Assembly (NCBI RefSeq): GCF_900129755.1
Contig: NZ_FQWT01000004.1
Span: 358,229 to 422,228 of the forward strand
DNA length: 64,000 nucleotides
Direction: 5' to 3'
Source of the DNA: Chryseobacterium oranimense
GTDB lineage: Bacteria; Bacteroidota; Bacteroidia; Flavobacteriales; Weeksellaceae
In this document: positions 42,925 through 52,967 of the stretch, in pieces
Layout of the letters: each line of letters starts with the position of its first letter
How positions within the stretch are numbered: the first letter of the stretch is position 1
Position numbers and translations under genes: made by a program
The notes under the pieces: generated by a model
Told to the model about the DNA's origin: nothing
The model's database searches: none
Seen by the model: only the letters and a program-made list of their open reading frames with translations

Positions 42925-43176
42925 GTATTGTTCCATCGGATTAGGGAGCTGAAGTAAAGCAAACGCAAATAAAATATAACATACACTTCATCAGATCAAT
43001 TGAAAATTGATTTTTCTTTGCAGCCTCAAATATGAGTCTCAATAATAAAGCTTTGCGTCAAAAAAAGGAGGCATCACACCTGGCACATACAAGCAATTAA
43101 AATGAAAAAGAATACCAATTAAGTTTAAAAAGTGATCATCGCATTGGATAACAGTGAAAAATGATCCGTAGAAAAA
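42925..43176. other. Intergenic region before the LytS-type kinase
   Basis: A 252-bp AT-rich stretch with no ORF or RNA I can support. It must hold the kinase promoter. Confidence 0.35.
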
Positions 43177-44766
43177 ATGAATATCAACTTTAAACATATT
43201 CTATCCCGGAAATCTATTTATATAGCCATTGCGTCCGTATGCTTCATTGCGGTGGTGGCGTTTGCAGTGCTCAGTATTCTCATTACCCGTGACAGCCGGA
43301 AAAACAATGAAGAATTTGCCCGGAAAACCTTTTTCAGAAAATATGAAACCATAGAAAAAGAGCTCAGAAATATTGAAGATTACCAATATCTGCTCCGTGC
43401 CCTTATCAGGAAAGACGGACTGGAAAACTATAAAGAATATTCTTCCGTCCTTAATGAACTGAATAAAAAGCGAAACCTTCTGCCATATAGCTGGTATTCC
43501 TATTATCGCGGTAGTTCCGGGAAATCTGAAAACAGCAGTGCTTTATCTGAAATGTTCATCGAGAAAGATAAAGAGGGAAAATATATCAGAATACAAAACA
43601 ACGGCTCCGGGCATTTCAGTGATTTTTTGATTACCACGCCTAAAGACAGTACCTATTGGGTAAGTTACGATTCGCTCAAACTGCCTCAGAAGGATATCCT
43701 GTATTATGGTTCGGCGGTAAGCCTGGATGATCTCCATCAATACTTTATCAATTTAGACAAAACGCCCAACAATTATGCCTATGTTTTCACCAAAGAAGGC
43801 ATCTGCATTACCCATCCCGACCAGAAATACCTCGGGAAGAATATTTTTGATTTTACAAACATTAAACCGCAGGATACCTTAACTGCCAAAACAAAATCCG
43901 GTTATACAGAAGGAAGCACTATTTCCGAATATCTGAACGTAGAAGTCACCCGCTTTATAAAACCTTTAAAAACAGATAACTTTGAGGGATATGCAGTCGT
44001 GAACCATGTGAATTTCCTCATCGACGAAAGTGTGAACAAAACAAAAACCTATGCCGTTTACATATTTCTGGCCGCTCTGTTTCTTATTGTAACTGTTTTC
44101 ATCCTTTTCCAGAGATCTACTGCACTGGCCTACCGGGAAAAAGAAAAAATACAGTCCGAAAAGAATCTGCTCCTTATTGAAAATGAGAAAATGCACCGAG
44201 TGGAAGCGCTTAACCAGCTTCAGCAGCTCAAAAACAATATCAATCCGCATTTTCTTTTTAATTCATTGAATTCCCTGTATATGCTGATCGGGATCAATAA
44301 GGAAAATGCACAGCGTTTTACCATGAATCTTTCTAAAATCTATCGGTATCTTATCGTTCCTCCCAGGGAAAACATTGTTCCCGTATCACAGGAGATCAGG
44401 TTTATTGAGCAGTATATGGAACTCCTGAAAAGCAGGTTTGATGAAGAGCTCACCTTTGATATTATCATTGCTCAGCCTTTAAGTTTAGAAAAGAGAATTC
44501 CGTATCTGTCCCTTCAAATGGTAACGGAGAATGCGATAAAGCATAATATAGCCACCATAGATCATCCCCTGGAAATTACCATTACCGTCGAAGATAAAGG
44601 AATTGTCATCAGGAATACATGGCAGCCCAAAACCGGTGAAAATGTTCAGGGGGAGAAGTTTGGAATTGACTATTTGAATCAGGTTTATAATTATTTTAAT
44701 AAAGATTCTGTTAATATATCTATAAATAGTGAATATTTTATATGCTTTTTGCCTCTAATTGAATAA
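43177..44766 (+). CDS. LytS/YehU-type sensor histidine kinase with periplasmic Cache-like domain
   Basis: A 529-aa membrane kinase. TM1 is at about residues 14-36, followed by a periplasmic domain of about 250 residues. That domain contains SYDSLKLPQKDILYYGSAVSLDDLHQYFI and YAYVFTKEGICITHPDQKYLGKNIFDF, which is dCache-like. TM2 is at about 288-309, then a short coiled coil and the His_kinase domain with His358 in NNINPHFLFNSLNSLYMLI. The final ~100 residues are an abbreviated HATPase (VTENAIKHNI). Its natural partner, a LytTR response regulator, lies at 52203 on the far side of the protease-SusCD operon. Confidence 0.88.
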   Translation: MNINFKHILSRKSIYIAIASVCFIAVVAFAVLSILITRDSRKNNEEFARKTFFRKYETIEKELRNIEDYQYLLRALIRKDGLENYKEYSSVLNELNKKRNLLPYSWYSYYRGSSGKSENSSALSEMFIEKDKEGKYIRIQNNGSGHFSDFLITTPKDSTYWVSYDSLKLPQKDILYYGSAVSLDDLHQYFINLDKTPNNYAYVFTKEGICITHPDQKYLGKNIFDFTNIKPQDTLTAKTKSGYTEGSTISEYLNVEVTRFIKPLKTDNFEGYAVVNHVNFLIDESVNKTKTYAVYIFLAALFLIVTVFILFQRSTALAYREKEKIQSEKNLLLIENEKMHRVEALNQLQQLKNNINPHFLFNSLNSLYMLIGINKENAQRFTMNLSKIYRYLIVPPRENIVPVSQEIRFIEQYMELLKSRFDEELTFDIIIAQPLSLEKRIPYLSLQMVTENAIKHNIATIDHPLEITITVEDKGIVIRNTWQPKTGENVQGEKFGIDYLNQVYNYFNKDSVNISINSEYFICFLPLIE

Positions 44767-44840
44767 AAATATAATCCATTCACTCCCGAAAATACACCTC
44801 TCACTCCTTATTAATATATATATTATCCCTTTACCTCTAG

Positions 44841-44874
44841 TTTTGTAGCTGAAACTGAGATATGTAATAATTTG
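44841..44874 (+). promoter_or_regulatory. Promoter of the metalloprotease-SusCD operon
   Basis: TTTTG (44841-44845), 21 nt, then ATAATTTG (44867-44874), a near match to the -7 consensus. Transcription would start near 44880, which supports the ATG at 44895 over that at 44877. Confidence 0.5.
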
Positions 44875-44894
44875 GAATGAATAGGAATATTTTA

Positions 44895-47459
44895 ATGAAG
44901 AACTACAGACTGGCATTGTATTTAGGACTCGCCTTAGCCTCTCCGGCAGCATTTGCACAGAAAAAAGATACTTTAAAAACCGATAAAGAAAAACCGGAAA
45001 AAACAGAATCTTCCTCAAAAAAAGCAAAAAAGATTGAAGACCTGGTGAAAAAAGGAACCTACAAAAAAGGGCTTTTTAATACCATCCAGGTGAAGACTGA
45101 TGTTTATTTTGAGATCCCGGACAGCCTTATGGGGCGCCAGTTTCTGGTGGTGAATAAACTGTCGCAGGTACCGATGCAGGTAAATGAAGCCGGACTGAAT
45201 AAAGGAATGAACTATGAAAACAAAGTCATTTCTTTTTACCGCGATACCGTTGCCAAAAAAGTGTGGGTGAAAACCGTAGTTCCCCGCGTATCATCCCCTG
45301 AAAACGATGCCATCACAAGATCCGTAAAAGACAACTTTTCAGAATCTGTGATTGAGGTTTTTGATATTGAGGCCCAGAATAACGATTCCACCTCTGTAGC
45401 CATTAAAGTAAACAAGATCTTTGACGGAAACCAGAAAAGCTTTAATGATGTTCTGGCCAATGTTGGGCTTGGAGGATCGGTAAAATCAAATCTTTCCTAT
45501 ATTGAAAAAGTAAAAACTTTCCCTCAGAACCTCGTCGTTAAGTCCCAGCTGACAACTTCAGTAAATGAAGGGGGAGTAGACCTTCCTGTAACACTTGGCG
45601 TAACCACAAATCTCGTATTGCTTGCCAAAACACCAATGCAGCCGAGGATAGCAGATTCCAGGGTCGGCTTTTTCAGTGAAAAACACTGGACCTTCAACGA
45701 CCGTCAGCAGAAAATGGACGAACAGCAGTTTATTACCAGATGGAGGCTGGAACCTAAAGATGAAGACAAAGAAAAATACCTGAGAGGTGAGCTGGTAGAA
45801 CCCAAAAAACCTATCGTTTATTATATAGATCCCGCAACTCCAATCCAGTGGCGTGAAAAGATTATCGCAGGAGTATATGACTGGCAGGCCGCTTTTGAAA
45901 AAGCAGGCTTTAAAAATGCTGTGATTGCTAAGATGCCCGATGATAAAGATGAAGATTTTGATATAGACGATGTACGATATTCAGTAATCACATATGCTGC
46001 CTCGCCCAAGGCCAATGCGATGGGGCCTTCGGTAGTGGATCCGAGAAGTGGCGAAATCATAGAATCGGATATCATATGGTGGCATAATGTGATGACTTCC
46101 CTTCAGGAATGGATGAGAATCCAGACCGGACCCGTTGATGCCAAAGCCAGGGGAAATGTATTCAGTGACGAGCATATGGGAGAGGCCATCAGGTTTGTAT
46201 CTTCCCATGAAGTAGGCCACACATTTGGTCTGAAACATAATATGGGAGCTTCTTTTGCATTCCCGGTTGAATCCCTCCGTTCAAAAGAATTTACAGATAA
46301 GATGGGCGGAACCGCTCCTTCCATTATGGACTATGCGAGGTATAATTATGTAGCCCAGCCGGGAGACGGTGTTACCGCAATCACTCCAAAAATCGGGGTT
46401 TATGATAAATATGCGATTGAGTGGGGCTACCGCTGGTATCCGGATGAAATTTCCGAGAAAAAAGCATTACGGAATTTAATAGAAAAGCATCAGGACGACC
46501 CTATGTATTTCTATGGTGAACAACAGAATTATCTGGAAACCATTGACCCGCGTTCGCAGTCTGAAGACCTGGGCGATGATGCTATGAAAGCCGGAGAGTA
46601 CGGTATGAAGAATCTGAAAATCGTTGTAGATAACCTTTTAAAATGGACCTATGATGACGGAAAAGCATACACAGATGCAGGAAAGCTGTATCTGGGAGCC
46701 ATAGGGCAGTGGGACCTGTATACAGGACATGTAATGGCCAATGTAGGGGGAATTTACCTGAACAATACGGTATTCGGCAGCGATAAGAAAGCGTATGAAG
46801 CAGTACCGGCAGAAACCCAGAAAAGAGCAGTTGATTACCTGATCAGAAATGCAGTGAATCTTCCGGAATGGCTTTTCTTCAATCCCATTACAGAGAAAAC
46901 CTATCCAGTTAAAAATTCACCGATGGGACCGTTCGAGCAGACTCCGTATACCTTAGCGAGAGGGATGCAGTACGGAAATATTTACTCCCTGTTTATGGAT
47001 GACCGTTTGCTGCGAATGCTTGAAAATGAATTAAAGCATGAAGTTTCAGGGTCAAAAGAAGAAATCTATACCGTGGAAAATCTGTTTGACCAGATTCGCG
47101 GAGCGATTTTCAACAAGAAAGGAAAGCTCACTATTCTTGAAAAAATGACCCAGAAAAACTATGTGGACGCCCTCATTGTTTCTGTGAATAAATTATTTGA
47201 AAAAACAGCTGTAAAAGCTTTAAAAGTGGACAATAACCTGAACATTCCAACGATCTGCAATTTCCACGGAGAGGAAGAAAATCTCAGGAATATCAATTAT
47301 TCATCCATGAAAAGAGTATCCGAAGTTACCACTTATAAAAGAGCGGAACTTCAAAAGGTACTGAATCTATTGTATAAAACTGAATATAAAGGAGATGAAG
47401 CTTCCAGGGCTCATTATGCAGACTTGATCATCCGGATAAAAGAGGCTTTAAATAAATAA
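44895..47459 (+). CDS. Secreted zinc metalloprotease (DUF5117/DUF4953 type)
   Basis: An 854-aa protein from ATG 44895 (signal peptide MKNYRLALYLGLALASPAAFAQ); ATG 44877 is an alternative. Residues 25-60 are Lys-rich. The active site HEVGHTFGLKH has His438, Glu439, His442 and His448, the metzincin pattern, and APSIMDYARYNY supplies a Met-turn. The N-terminal DUF5117-like and C-terminal DUF4953-like regions match a family of large secreted Bacteroidota metalloproteases. SusC starts 6 bp after the stop codon, so released peptides may be taken up by SusCD. Confidence 0.88.
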   Translation: MKNYRLALYLGLALASPAAFAQKKDTLKTDKEKPEKTESSSKKAKKIEDLVKKGTYKKGLFNTIQVKTDVYFEIPDSLMGRQFLVVNKLSQVPMQVNEAGLNKGMNYENKVISFYRDTVAKKVWVKTVVPRVSSPENDAITRSVKDNFSESVIEVFDIEAQNNDSTSVAIKVNKIFDGNQKSFNDVLANVGLGGSVKSNLSYIEKVKTFPQNLVVKSQLTTSVNEGGVDLPVTLGVTTNLVLLAKTPMQPRIADSRVGFFSEKHWTFNDRQQKMDEQQFITRWRLEPKDEDKEKYLRGELVEPKKPIVYYIDPATPIQWREKIIAGVYDWQAAFEKAGFKNAVIAKMPDDKDEDFDIDDVRYSVITYAASPKANAMGPSVVDPRSGEIIESDIIWWHNVMTSLQEWMRIQTGPVDAKARGNVFSDEHMGEAIRFVSSHEVGHTFGLKHNMGASFAFPVESLRSKEFTDKMGGTAPSIMDYARYNYVAQPGDGVTAITPKIGVYDKYAIEWGYRWYPDEISEKKALRNLIEKHQDDPMYFYGEQQNYLETIDPRSQSEDLGDDAMKAGEYGMKNLKIVVDNLLKWTYDDGKAYTDAGKLYLGAIGQWDLYTGHVMANVGGIYLNNTVFGSDKKAYEAVPAETQKRAVDYLIRNAVNLPEWLFFNPITEKTYPVKNSPMGPFEQTPYTLARGMQYGNIYSLFMDDRLLRMLENELKHEVSGSKEEIYTVENLFDQIRGAIFNKKGKLTILEKMTQKNYVDALIVSVNKLFEKTAVKALKVDNNLNIPTICNFHGEEENLRNINYSSMKRVSEVTTYKRAELQKVLNLLYKTEYKGDEASRAHYADLIIRIKEALNK

Positions 47460-47465
47460 TCGGCT

Positions 47466-50400
47466 ATGAAAAAAACTCTAATACTTTTACCTCTTTTGGC
47501 GGCTCAGATAGCATTGGCCCAGGAAAAGAAAACCATTACAGGAAAAATTGAAGACGAAAATACATCTGGTGTTATCGCAGGAGCATCTGTAAAAATAGAA
47601 ACCCGGTCGGTTTCCACCAAAACGGATCTGAACGGAATTATTGAAAGTGTATCCGTGGGTACAGTAACGGATAAAAACGGGCAGTTCATCCTTGAAATTC
47701 CCGCAGAAACCAAGTCCGTATTGGTCAGTTATCCGGGTTATGAGTCCAGGATCATCATGATCAGCGAAGACAAGACCAATTATACCGTGAGACTGATTCC
47801 CGAACTTTCAGATAAAAACAAGATTCAGGAAGTTATCATTACCGGGTACCAGAAAATTGAAAAACGCAAGCAGACCTCTGCTGTTTCCACTGTAAAGATG
47901 GATAATATCAACCAGGCAGGTGTTGCCAGTGTAGACCAGATGATGATGGGGCAGGTAGCGGGAGTTGTGGTAACGCCTGAAACAGGAGCGCCGGGTGGTC
48001 CCGCCAAGATCAGGATCAGGGGAACAGCATCTCTTTCCGGTCCGCAGGATCCCCTGTGGGTTGTAGACGGTCTTCCGTTAGAAGGAAATGATGTACCTAA
48101 TTTCAGTGATAAGGATAATATAGACCAGCTTCAGAACTTTTCTATTGCAGGGCTGAATCCTAATGATATTGAGGATATTACCATTCTTAAAGATGCGGCG
48201 GCAACAGCCATTTACGGAGCGAGAGCAGCCAACGGGGTAATCTCCATCACCACGAAAAAAGGAAAGAAAGGAACTATGAGACTGAACTTTTCGGCAGATA
48301 CTTTCGTGACAGCACGCCCTGATTTCAGCAGGCTGAATCTTCTGAATGCCTCTGAAAAAGTTGACCTTGAATTAATGCTTGCCAGCCGTGCAGACCTTAC
48401 TTACCGTGCCGATAAAGGCGAGGTGATGAGAATTTTAATAAAGAACGGCCAGCTTGATGCCTACAGAAACGGAGGATTCGGTGCATTGAATTCTTTTACC
48501 CGTCAGCAGATCGATGGTTTAAGAGCCAACAATACAGACTGGGGCAAGCTTCTGTACAGAAATGCCATCAATAAGCAGTATGGAGTGAGCCTTTCAGGAG
48601 GAAGCGACCGTTCAGATTATTATTTTTCACTGGGATATTTTGATGAAGAAGGAACAACCATCGGGACCGGTTTTGAAAGATATAACCTTACTTTAAAGAA
48701 CAATTATAAAATAAGCGATAAACTAAGTGCTGGAATATCTGTTTTTGGTACAAAAAGCGAAAAAGAATCGTTTATGACAGATGCAGATGCATCCGCCAGT
48801 CCCGTTAATTATTCAAGAAATGCCAATCCGTATATGAATCCTTTCAATCCGGATGGAAGCTATAGCTATGATAAGGATATAGATGGTTTTGCAGATACCT
48901 ATATTCCTTTTAACTTCCTTGAAGAGAGGGAGAATACGAACTATACGCTGAAGAACCATTCATTGAAGGCCATATTGGATTTAGAATATAAAGCATCCAA
49001 AAACCTGAGGCTTACCTCACAGCTGGGCATCCAGTATGATACCAATATGACGGAGAAATATGCCGGACAGGAAACCTACTTTACCAGAAAGATGAAAGAG
49101 GGAACCCGCTATTATAAAGATGGTGCATACCGTTATTTCCTGCCTGCAGGAGACATCAAGCAGAACTGGAGTAATGATTTCTTTCAGTACAACTGGAAAT
49201 TGCAGGGAACGTACAGCACAAAAATTAATTCGGTACATGAAATTGATTTGATGGCCGGAACTGAAATCCGTAAAACAGAAGATAATACCACCGTTACCAG
49301 AGCTTTTGGTTTTAACAGCCTTACCAAAACAGGAACCCCGATCATATTCCCCAACTCTGATTATGCCGGAGATAAAAAATATGAAACCTACCGGGAAATG
49401 CCTACTGTGGAGAACGCTTATGCTTCTATGTTTGCTACCGCTTCTTATACTTACGATCAGAAATATACCTTTTTCGGTAGTGTGAGATATGACGGGACCA
49501 ACCTTTTTGGGGTGAATAAAAAGTACAAATACCTGCCAATCTGGGCTGTTTCCGGTTCATGGCTGGTGACGAAGGAAAATTTTATGCAGAATACGCCCCT
49601 TATTTCCAATCTGAGATTAAGAGCTTCCTATGGTTTACAGGGAAATATAGACCGTAATACCTCTCCGTTTTTTATCGGGGAATATGGAGAAGCCAACATT
49701 CTTCCGGGGACAAAAGAAGAAATTATTAATGTAATCACTGCTCCGAATGATAAACTTCGCTGGGAAAAAACCACCAATGTGAATGTGGGGCTTGATCTGG
49801 GATTGTTTAAAAACCGCATCAATCTTACTGCCGATGTATACAGCAGAAAAGGAACCGATATGATCAGTATGAGAGAAACACCGCTTGAGACAGGATTCAA
49901 TTATACGATGATGAACTGGGGAAGCTTAACGAACAAAGGTTTTGAACTGGCAGTTTCTACAAGAAATATCGATAATGAAAACTTCAAATGGTCAACTACC
50001 ATTAATTTTGCCCATAATAAAAGTAACGTTATTACTGAACAGCCCCGCCAGAACTCAATGCTCCCTTCAAGGGAAGGACTTCCTGTAAATGCTGTATTTG
50101 CTTTGAAAACAGCAGGGATGGATGAGAACGGGAACCCTATGTTCTGGAAAGGAAATGAAAAGGTGAAAATTGAAGATTTCTTTAAACTCTATGATGTGTA
50201 TGAAGAATTCCTTCCGGGACAGCTGGTAGGGACAAAGCTTACCGCTGAAGAAATGAGGGGTCTTTTTACCTACGTTGGAGACAGGGATCCTAAATTTACC
50301 GGGGGTATTATAAACACCTTCAAAGTACATAATTTCGATCTCACTGTTTCAGCAGCCTTCAACTTTCAGCAGACCGTGATGAGGTCACCTTCTTACAGAG

Positions 50401-50795
50401 GGATGAATTTAGACAGAGGAAGAAACTATACAAGAGATATCTACGAAGCAGGAATTTCGCTTCCGGCCATAACAAGCCCTGATATGGAGAGCAATCCGGG
50501 ATGGATGGGGAACAAATGGCTTACCGACAGCCCGAACAACGCATATGGCCTGCTTGATATATGGGCAAAAGAGATCAGTTACCTGAGAATCAGCAGTATC
50601 CGTTTAGGATATACACTTCCTAAAGAATTTACAAACCCTATGGGAATCAGCAGCCTGAGGCTGAGTCTGGAAGGCCGTAACCTGTTCGTATTCAGTAACG
50701 GGTATAAAGGGTATTTTGATCCCGAAACCTATGGTAATATTTATGCGCAGCCTATTGCCAAATCAGTGACAATCGGCTTTAATGTTTCTTTTTAA
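47466..50795 (+). CDS. SusC/RagA-family TonB-linked outer-membrane protein
   Basis: A 1109-aa transporter. It has a signal peptide (MKKTLILLPLLAAQIALAQ) and a CarboxypepD_reg-like domain (about 22-110) with an insertion between ASVKIETRSVSTK and VGTVTDKNGQF. A TonB-box-like EVIITGYQK and the plug domain (GQVAGVVVTPETGAPGGPAKIRIRGTASLSGPQDPLWVVDGLPL, TILKDAAATAIYGARAANGVISITTKKG) come next, followed by the barrel ending VTIGFNVSF. With SusD it forms a lidded importer; context suggests peptides or glycopeptides (inference). Confidence 0.95.
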   Translation: MKKTLILLPLLAAQIALAQEKKTITGKIEDENTSGVIAGASVKIETRSVSTKTDLNGIIESVSVGTVTDKNGQFILEIPAETKSVLVSYPGYESRIIMISEDKTNYTVRLIPELSDKNKIQEVIITGYQKIEKRKQTSAVSTVKMDNINQAGVASVDQMMMGQVAGVVVTPETGAPGGPAKIRIRGTASLSGPQDPLWVVDGLPLEGNDVPNFSDKDNIDQLQNFSIAGLNPNDIEDITILKDAAATAIYGARAANGVISITTKKGKKGTMRLNFSADTFVTARPDFSRLNLLNASEKVDLELMLASRADLTYRADKGEVMRILIKNGQLDAYRNGGFGALNSFTRQQIDGLRANNTDWGKLLYRNAINKQYGVSLSGGSDRSDYYFSLGYFDEEGTTIGTGFERYNLTLKNNYKISDKLSAGISVFGTKSEKESFMTDADASASPVNYSRNANPYMNPFNPDGSYSYDKDIDGFADTYIPFNFLEERENTNYTLKNHSLKAILDLEYKASKNLRLTSQLGIQYDTNMTEKYAGQETYFTRKMKEGTRYYKDGAYRYFLPAGDIKQNWSNDFFQYNWKLQGTYSTKINSVHEIDLMAGTEIRKTEDNTTVTRAFGFNSLTKTGTPIIFPNSDYAGDKKYETYREMPTVENAYASMFATASYTYDQKYTFFGSVRYDGTNLFGVNKKYKYLPIWAVSGSWLVTKENFMQNTPLISNLRLRASYGLQGNIDRNTSPFFIGEYGEANILPGTKEEIINVITAPNDKLRWEKTTNVNVGLDLGLFKNRINLTADVYSRKGTDMISMRETPLETGFNYTMMNWGSLTNKGFELAVSTRNIDNENFKWSTTINFAHNKSNVITEQPRQNSMLPSREGLPVNAVFALKTAGMDENGNPMFWKGNEKVKIEDFFKLYDVYEEFLPGQLVGTKLTAEEMRGLFTYVGDRDPKFTGGIINTFKVHNFDLTVSAAFNFQQTVMRSPSYRGMNLDRGRNYTRDIYEAGISLPAITSPDMESNPGWMGNKWLTDSPNNAYGLLDIWAKEISYLRISSIRLGYTLPKEFTNPMGISSLRLSLEGRNLFVFSNGYKGYFDPETYGNIYAQPIAKSVTIGFNVSF

Positions 50796-50807
50796 AACTT
50801 GAAAAAA

Positions 50808-52127
50808 ATGAGAAAAATAACTACATTCATTGCTTTGGCAGCCATCAGTTTTACAAGTATAGGTTGTGACCGTTTTCTGGATATACAGCCTGAAGGAAAA
50901 GTGATTCCGGTTACCGTTGAAGATTACAGAAAAATACTGACATCCGCCTATTCAAAATATCCTATTCACAAATCACTTTCTGCACTTCGCACAGATGAGA
51001 TGGTGATCGATGAAAATAATAGCGATTTTCCGTACTATCGGGAGTTGGCCATGTGGAAGGACAGTAATTATGATGCTGAAACAAAAGAATTCCAGTGGGC
51101 AGATTTTTATACGGTCATCTTCTACCTGAACCAGGCGATCAACGAAGGAAGCAAAACCATGAATGATTCTCCTGAAAAAAATCAGATTTTGGCAGAAGCT
51201 TATGCATTGCGTGCGTATTCCTATTTTGATCTGATCAATTTATATGCAAAACCTTATAACGCCGCTACAGCCTCAGCGGACAGGGGAGTTCCCATCAGTT
51301 TGAAAGCTGACATGGAAGCATTATTAAAGCCCTCTACGGTACAGGAAGTCTATAATCAGATTCATGAAGATATGGAAAAAGCAGAGGGGCTTATGGTGGA
51401 ACAGCAGCAGGCTGCCGGTGCTAACTATAAATTTTCCAAAAATGCACTCATGGCTTTCAATGCAAGACTTGCTCTTTATCAGGGAGACTGGAATAAAGCA
51501 TTGCAGTACGCACAGGCAGTATTAAGTGTAAAAGCAGAATTAAGTAATTTAAATACCAGCAATACTGCGCCTAATCATTATACATCCGTGGAATCGATCC
51601 TGGCATTAGACAATCCATTGAATACCAATGTGCAGAATGTAATTTTTGCCTCTCCGGAACTGATTTCAAAATATAATTCCGCCACAGACAAAAGATTTGG
51701 AATTTATTTTGAAAAAAACAGCAACAGGTATAAAGTCATTAAAGGAGGAAGTAACAATTTCAGAGTCTCTTTCAGAACAGCCGAATTATACTTTATAAAA
51801 TCTGAAGCATTATTAAAGCTCAACAGGCTTGATGAAGCTAAAGAAGCATTGCTGAAAGTTTTAGCCAACCGGTACACTCCTGCGGGATATACTGCGGTTC
51901 AGAACGAGATCAGCCCAATGAATGCTTCACAGTTTATGGCTTATCTTCTGGATGAAAGATTCAGGGAATTTGCGCTGGAAGGCCACAGATGGTTCGATCT
52001 GAGAAGAGCAGAACAGAAAAAAATCACTCATGTCGTCAACGGAGTAGAATACATTCTTCAGCAAAATGATCCGAGATATACCATAGAATATCCGATGAGT
52101 GCCAAGAAGAATAATCCGAACTTATAG
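50808..52127 (+). CDS. SusD/RagB-family surface lipoprotein
   Basis: ATG 50808 (MRKITTFIALAAISFTSIGCDRF) gives a lipoprotein signal with lipid-modified Cys20; the in-frame TTG at 50799 is rejected. The 439-aa protein has SusD features: an N-terminal DRFLDIQPEGKVIP, TPR-like helices (LAEAYALRAYSYFDLINLYAKPY), and a C-terminal LLDERFREFALEGHRWFDLRR. It covers the SusC pore and binds the ligand. It starts 12 bp after susC and ends the operon. Confidence 0.94.
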   Translation: MRKITTFIALAAISFTSIGCDRFLDIQPEGKVIPVTVEDYRKILTSAYSKYPIHKSLSALRTDEMVIDENNSDFPYYRELAMWKDSNYDAETKEFQWADFYTVIFYLNQAINEGSKTMNDSPEKNQILAEAYALRAYSYFDLINLYAKPYNAATASADRGVPISLKADMEALLKPSTVQEVYNQIHEDMEKAEGLMVEQQQAAGANYKFSKNALMAFNARLALYQGDWNKALQYAQAVLSVKAELSNLNTSNTAPNHYTSVESILALDNPLNTNVQNVIFASPELISKYNSATDKRFGIYFEKNSNRYKVIKGGSNNFRVSFRTAELYFIKSEALLKLNRLDEAKEALLKVLANRYTPAGYTAVQNEISPMNASQFMAYLLDERFREFALEGHRWFDLRRAEQKKITHVVNGVEYILQQNDPRYTIEYPMSAKKNNPNL

Positions 52128-52151
52128 AACATTTATATTAACATCCCCTGA

Positions 52152-52186
52152 AACCGCTTGAACGTAACAGTTTAAGCGGTTTTTTC
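52152..52186 (+). terminator. Intrinsic terminator after susD
   Basis: AACCGCTT (52152-52159) pairs with AAGCGGTT (52174-52181), followed by a T-run. The LytTR regulator gene begins 17 bp later and may depend on readthrough or a short promoter here. Confidence 0.8.
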
Positions 52187-52202
52187 GTACTTTTGTAAGG
52201 TT

Positions 52203-52967
52203 ATGAAAATCGCCATTATAGAAGACGAACTGCTGGCTGTTAATTATCTTAAAGATCTTTTGGATAAGCAGAACATTGTTCCTGTTACAGAAACCGTGAT
52301 TCTCCGTTCAAAAAAACAGGCCATCGACTTCTTCGAAAACCATTCTGCAGACCTTATCTTTATGGATATTCACCTCGGCGACGGCATGAGTCTGGAGATT
52401 TTTGAGCATGTGGAACTTTTTACTCCGGTCATTTTCATTACCGCGTTTGATGAATATGCTATGAGGGTTTTCAGGCATTTCACCATCGATTACCTTCTGA
52501 AGCCTTTTGAGGAAGAAGATTTGCATAAAGCATTACAGAAATTCATTTCCATACGGTCCAATTTTGATCCCGGACCCGTCCTCCAATCTCTTTCCACCTT
52601 GCGCCAGCCGGAAAATTCAGGGAAAATGAAACATTTCATGGTGCGTGAAGGAAACAAACTGAAATCCATAGATGAACATCAGACCGCTTATTTCTTTGCT
52701 TCAGGGAAATACCTTTTTCTGACCACCAACGATGGAAAAACCTATATTTATGATGATACCATTAAAGATATTATCCATAAACTGAATCCTGAGCTGTTTT
52801 TTAAGATCAACCGCAAATTTATCATCAATAAAGCTGCGATCGTTGAAATCACCAAGCATTCCAGCCAGAAAGTGGAACTGAAACTTTCCCCGGCTCCCGA
52901 GATCAATTCAGATGTTTTTATCAGCAAAAGACAGATTACAGAATGCTTAAACTGGCTCAAAAATTAA
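52203..52967 (+). CDS. LytTR-family response regulator
   Basis: A 254-aa regulator. The receiver domain (residues 1-120) has phosphoacceptor Asp55 in LIFMDIHLGDGMSL, acidic pocket IEDE, and the conserved Lys in DYLLKPFEEED. The LytTR DNA-binding domain is at about 145-250 (FMVREGNKLKSIDEHQTAYFFASGKYLFLTTNDGKTYIYDDTIKDI, KINRKFIINKAAI). It is the expected partner of the LytS-type kinase at 43177, though three other genes lie between them. It overlaps the next gene by 25 nt. Confidence 0.92.
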   Translation: MKIAIIEDELLAVNYLKDLLDKQNIVPVTETVILRSKKQAIDFFENHSADLIFMDIHLGDGMSLEIFEHVELFTPVIFITAFDEYAMRVFRHFTIDYLLKPFEEEDLHKALQKFISIRSNFDPGPVLQSLSTLRQPENSGKMKHFMVREGNKLKSIDEHQTAYFFASGKYLFLTTNDGKTYIYDDTIKDIIHKLNPELFFKINRKFIINKAAIVEITKHSSQKVELKLSPAPEINSDVFISKRQITECLNWLKN

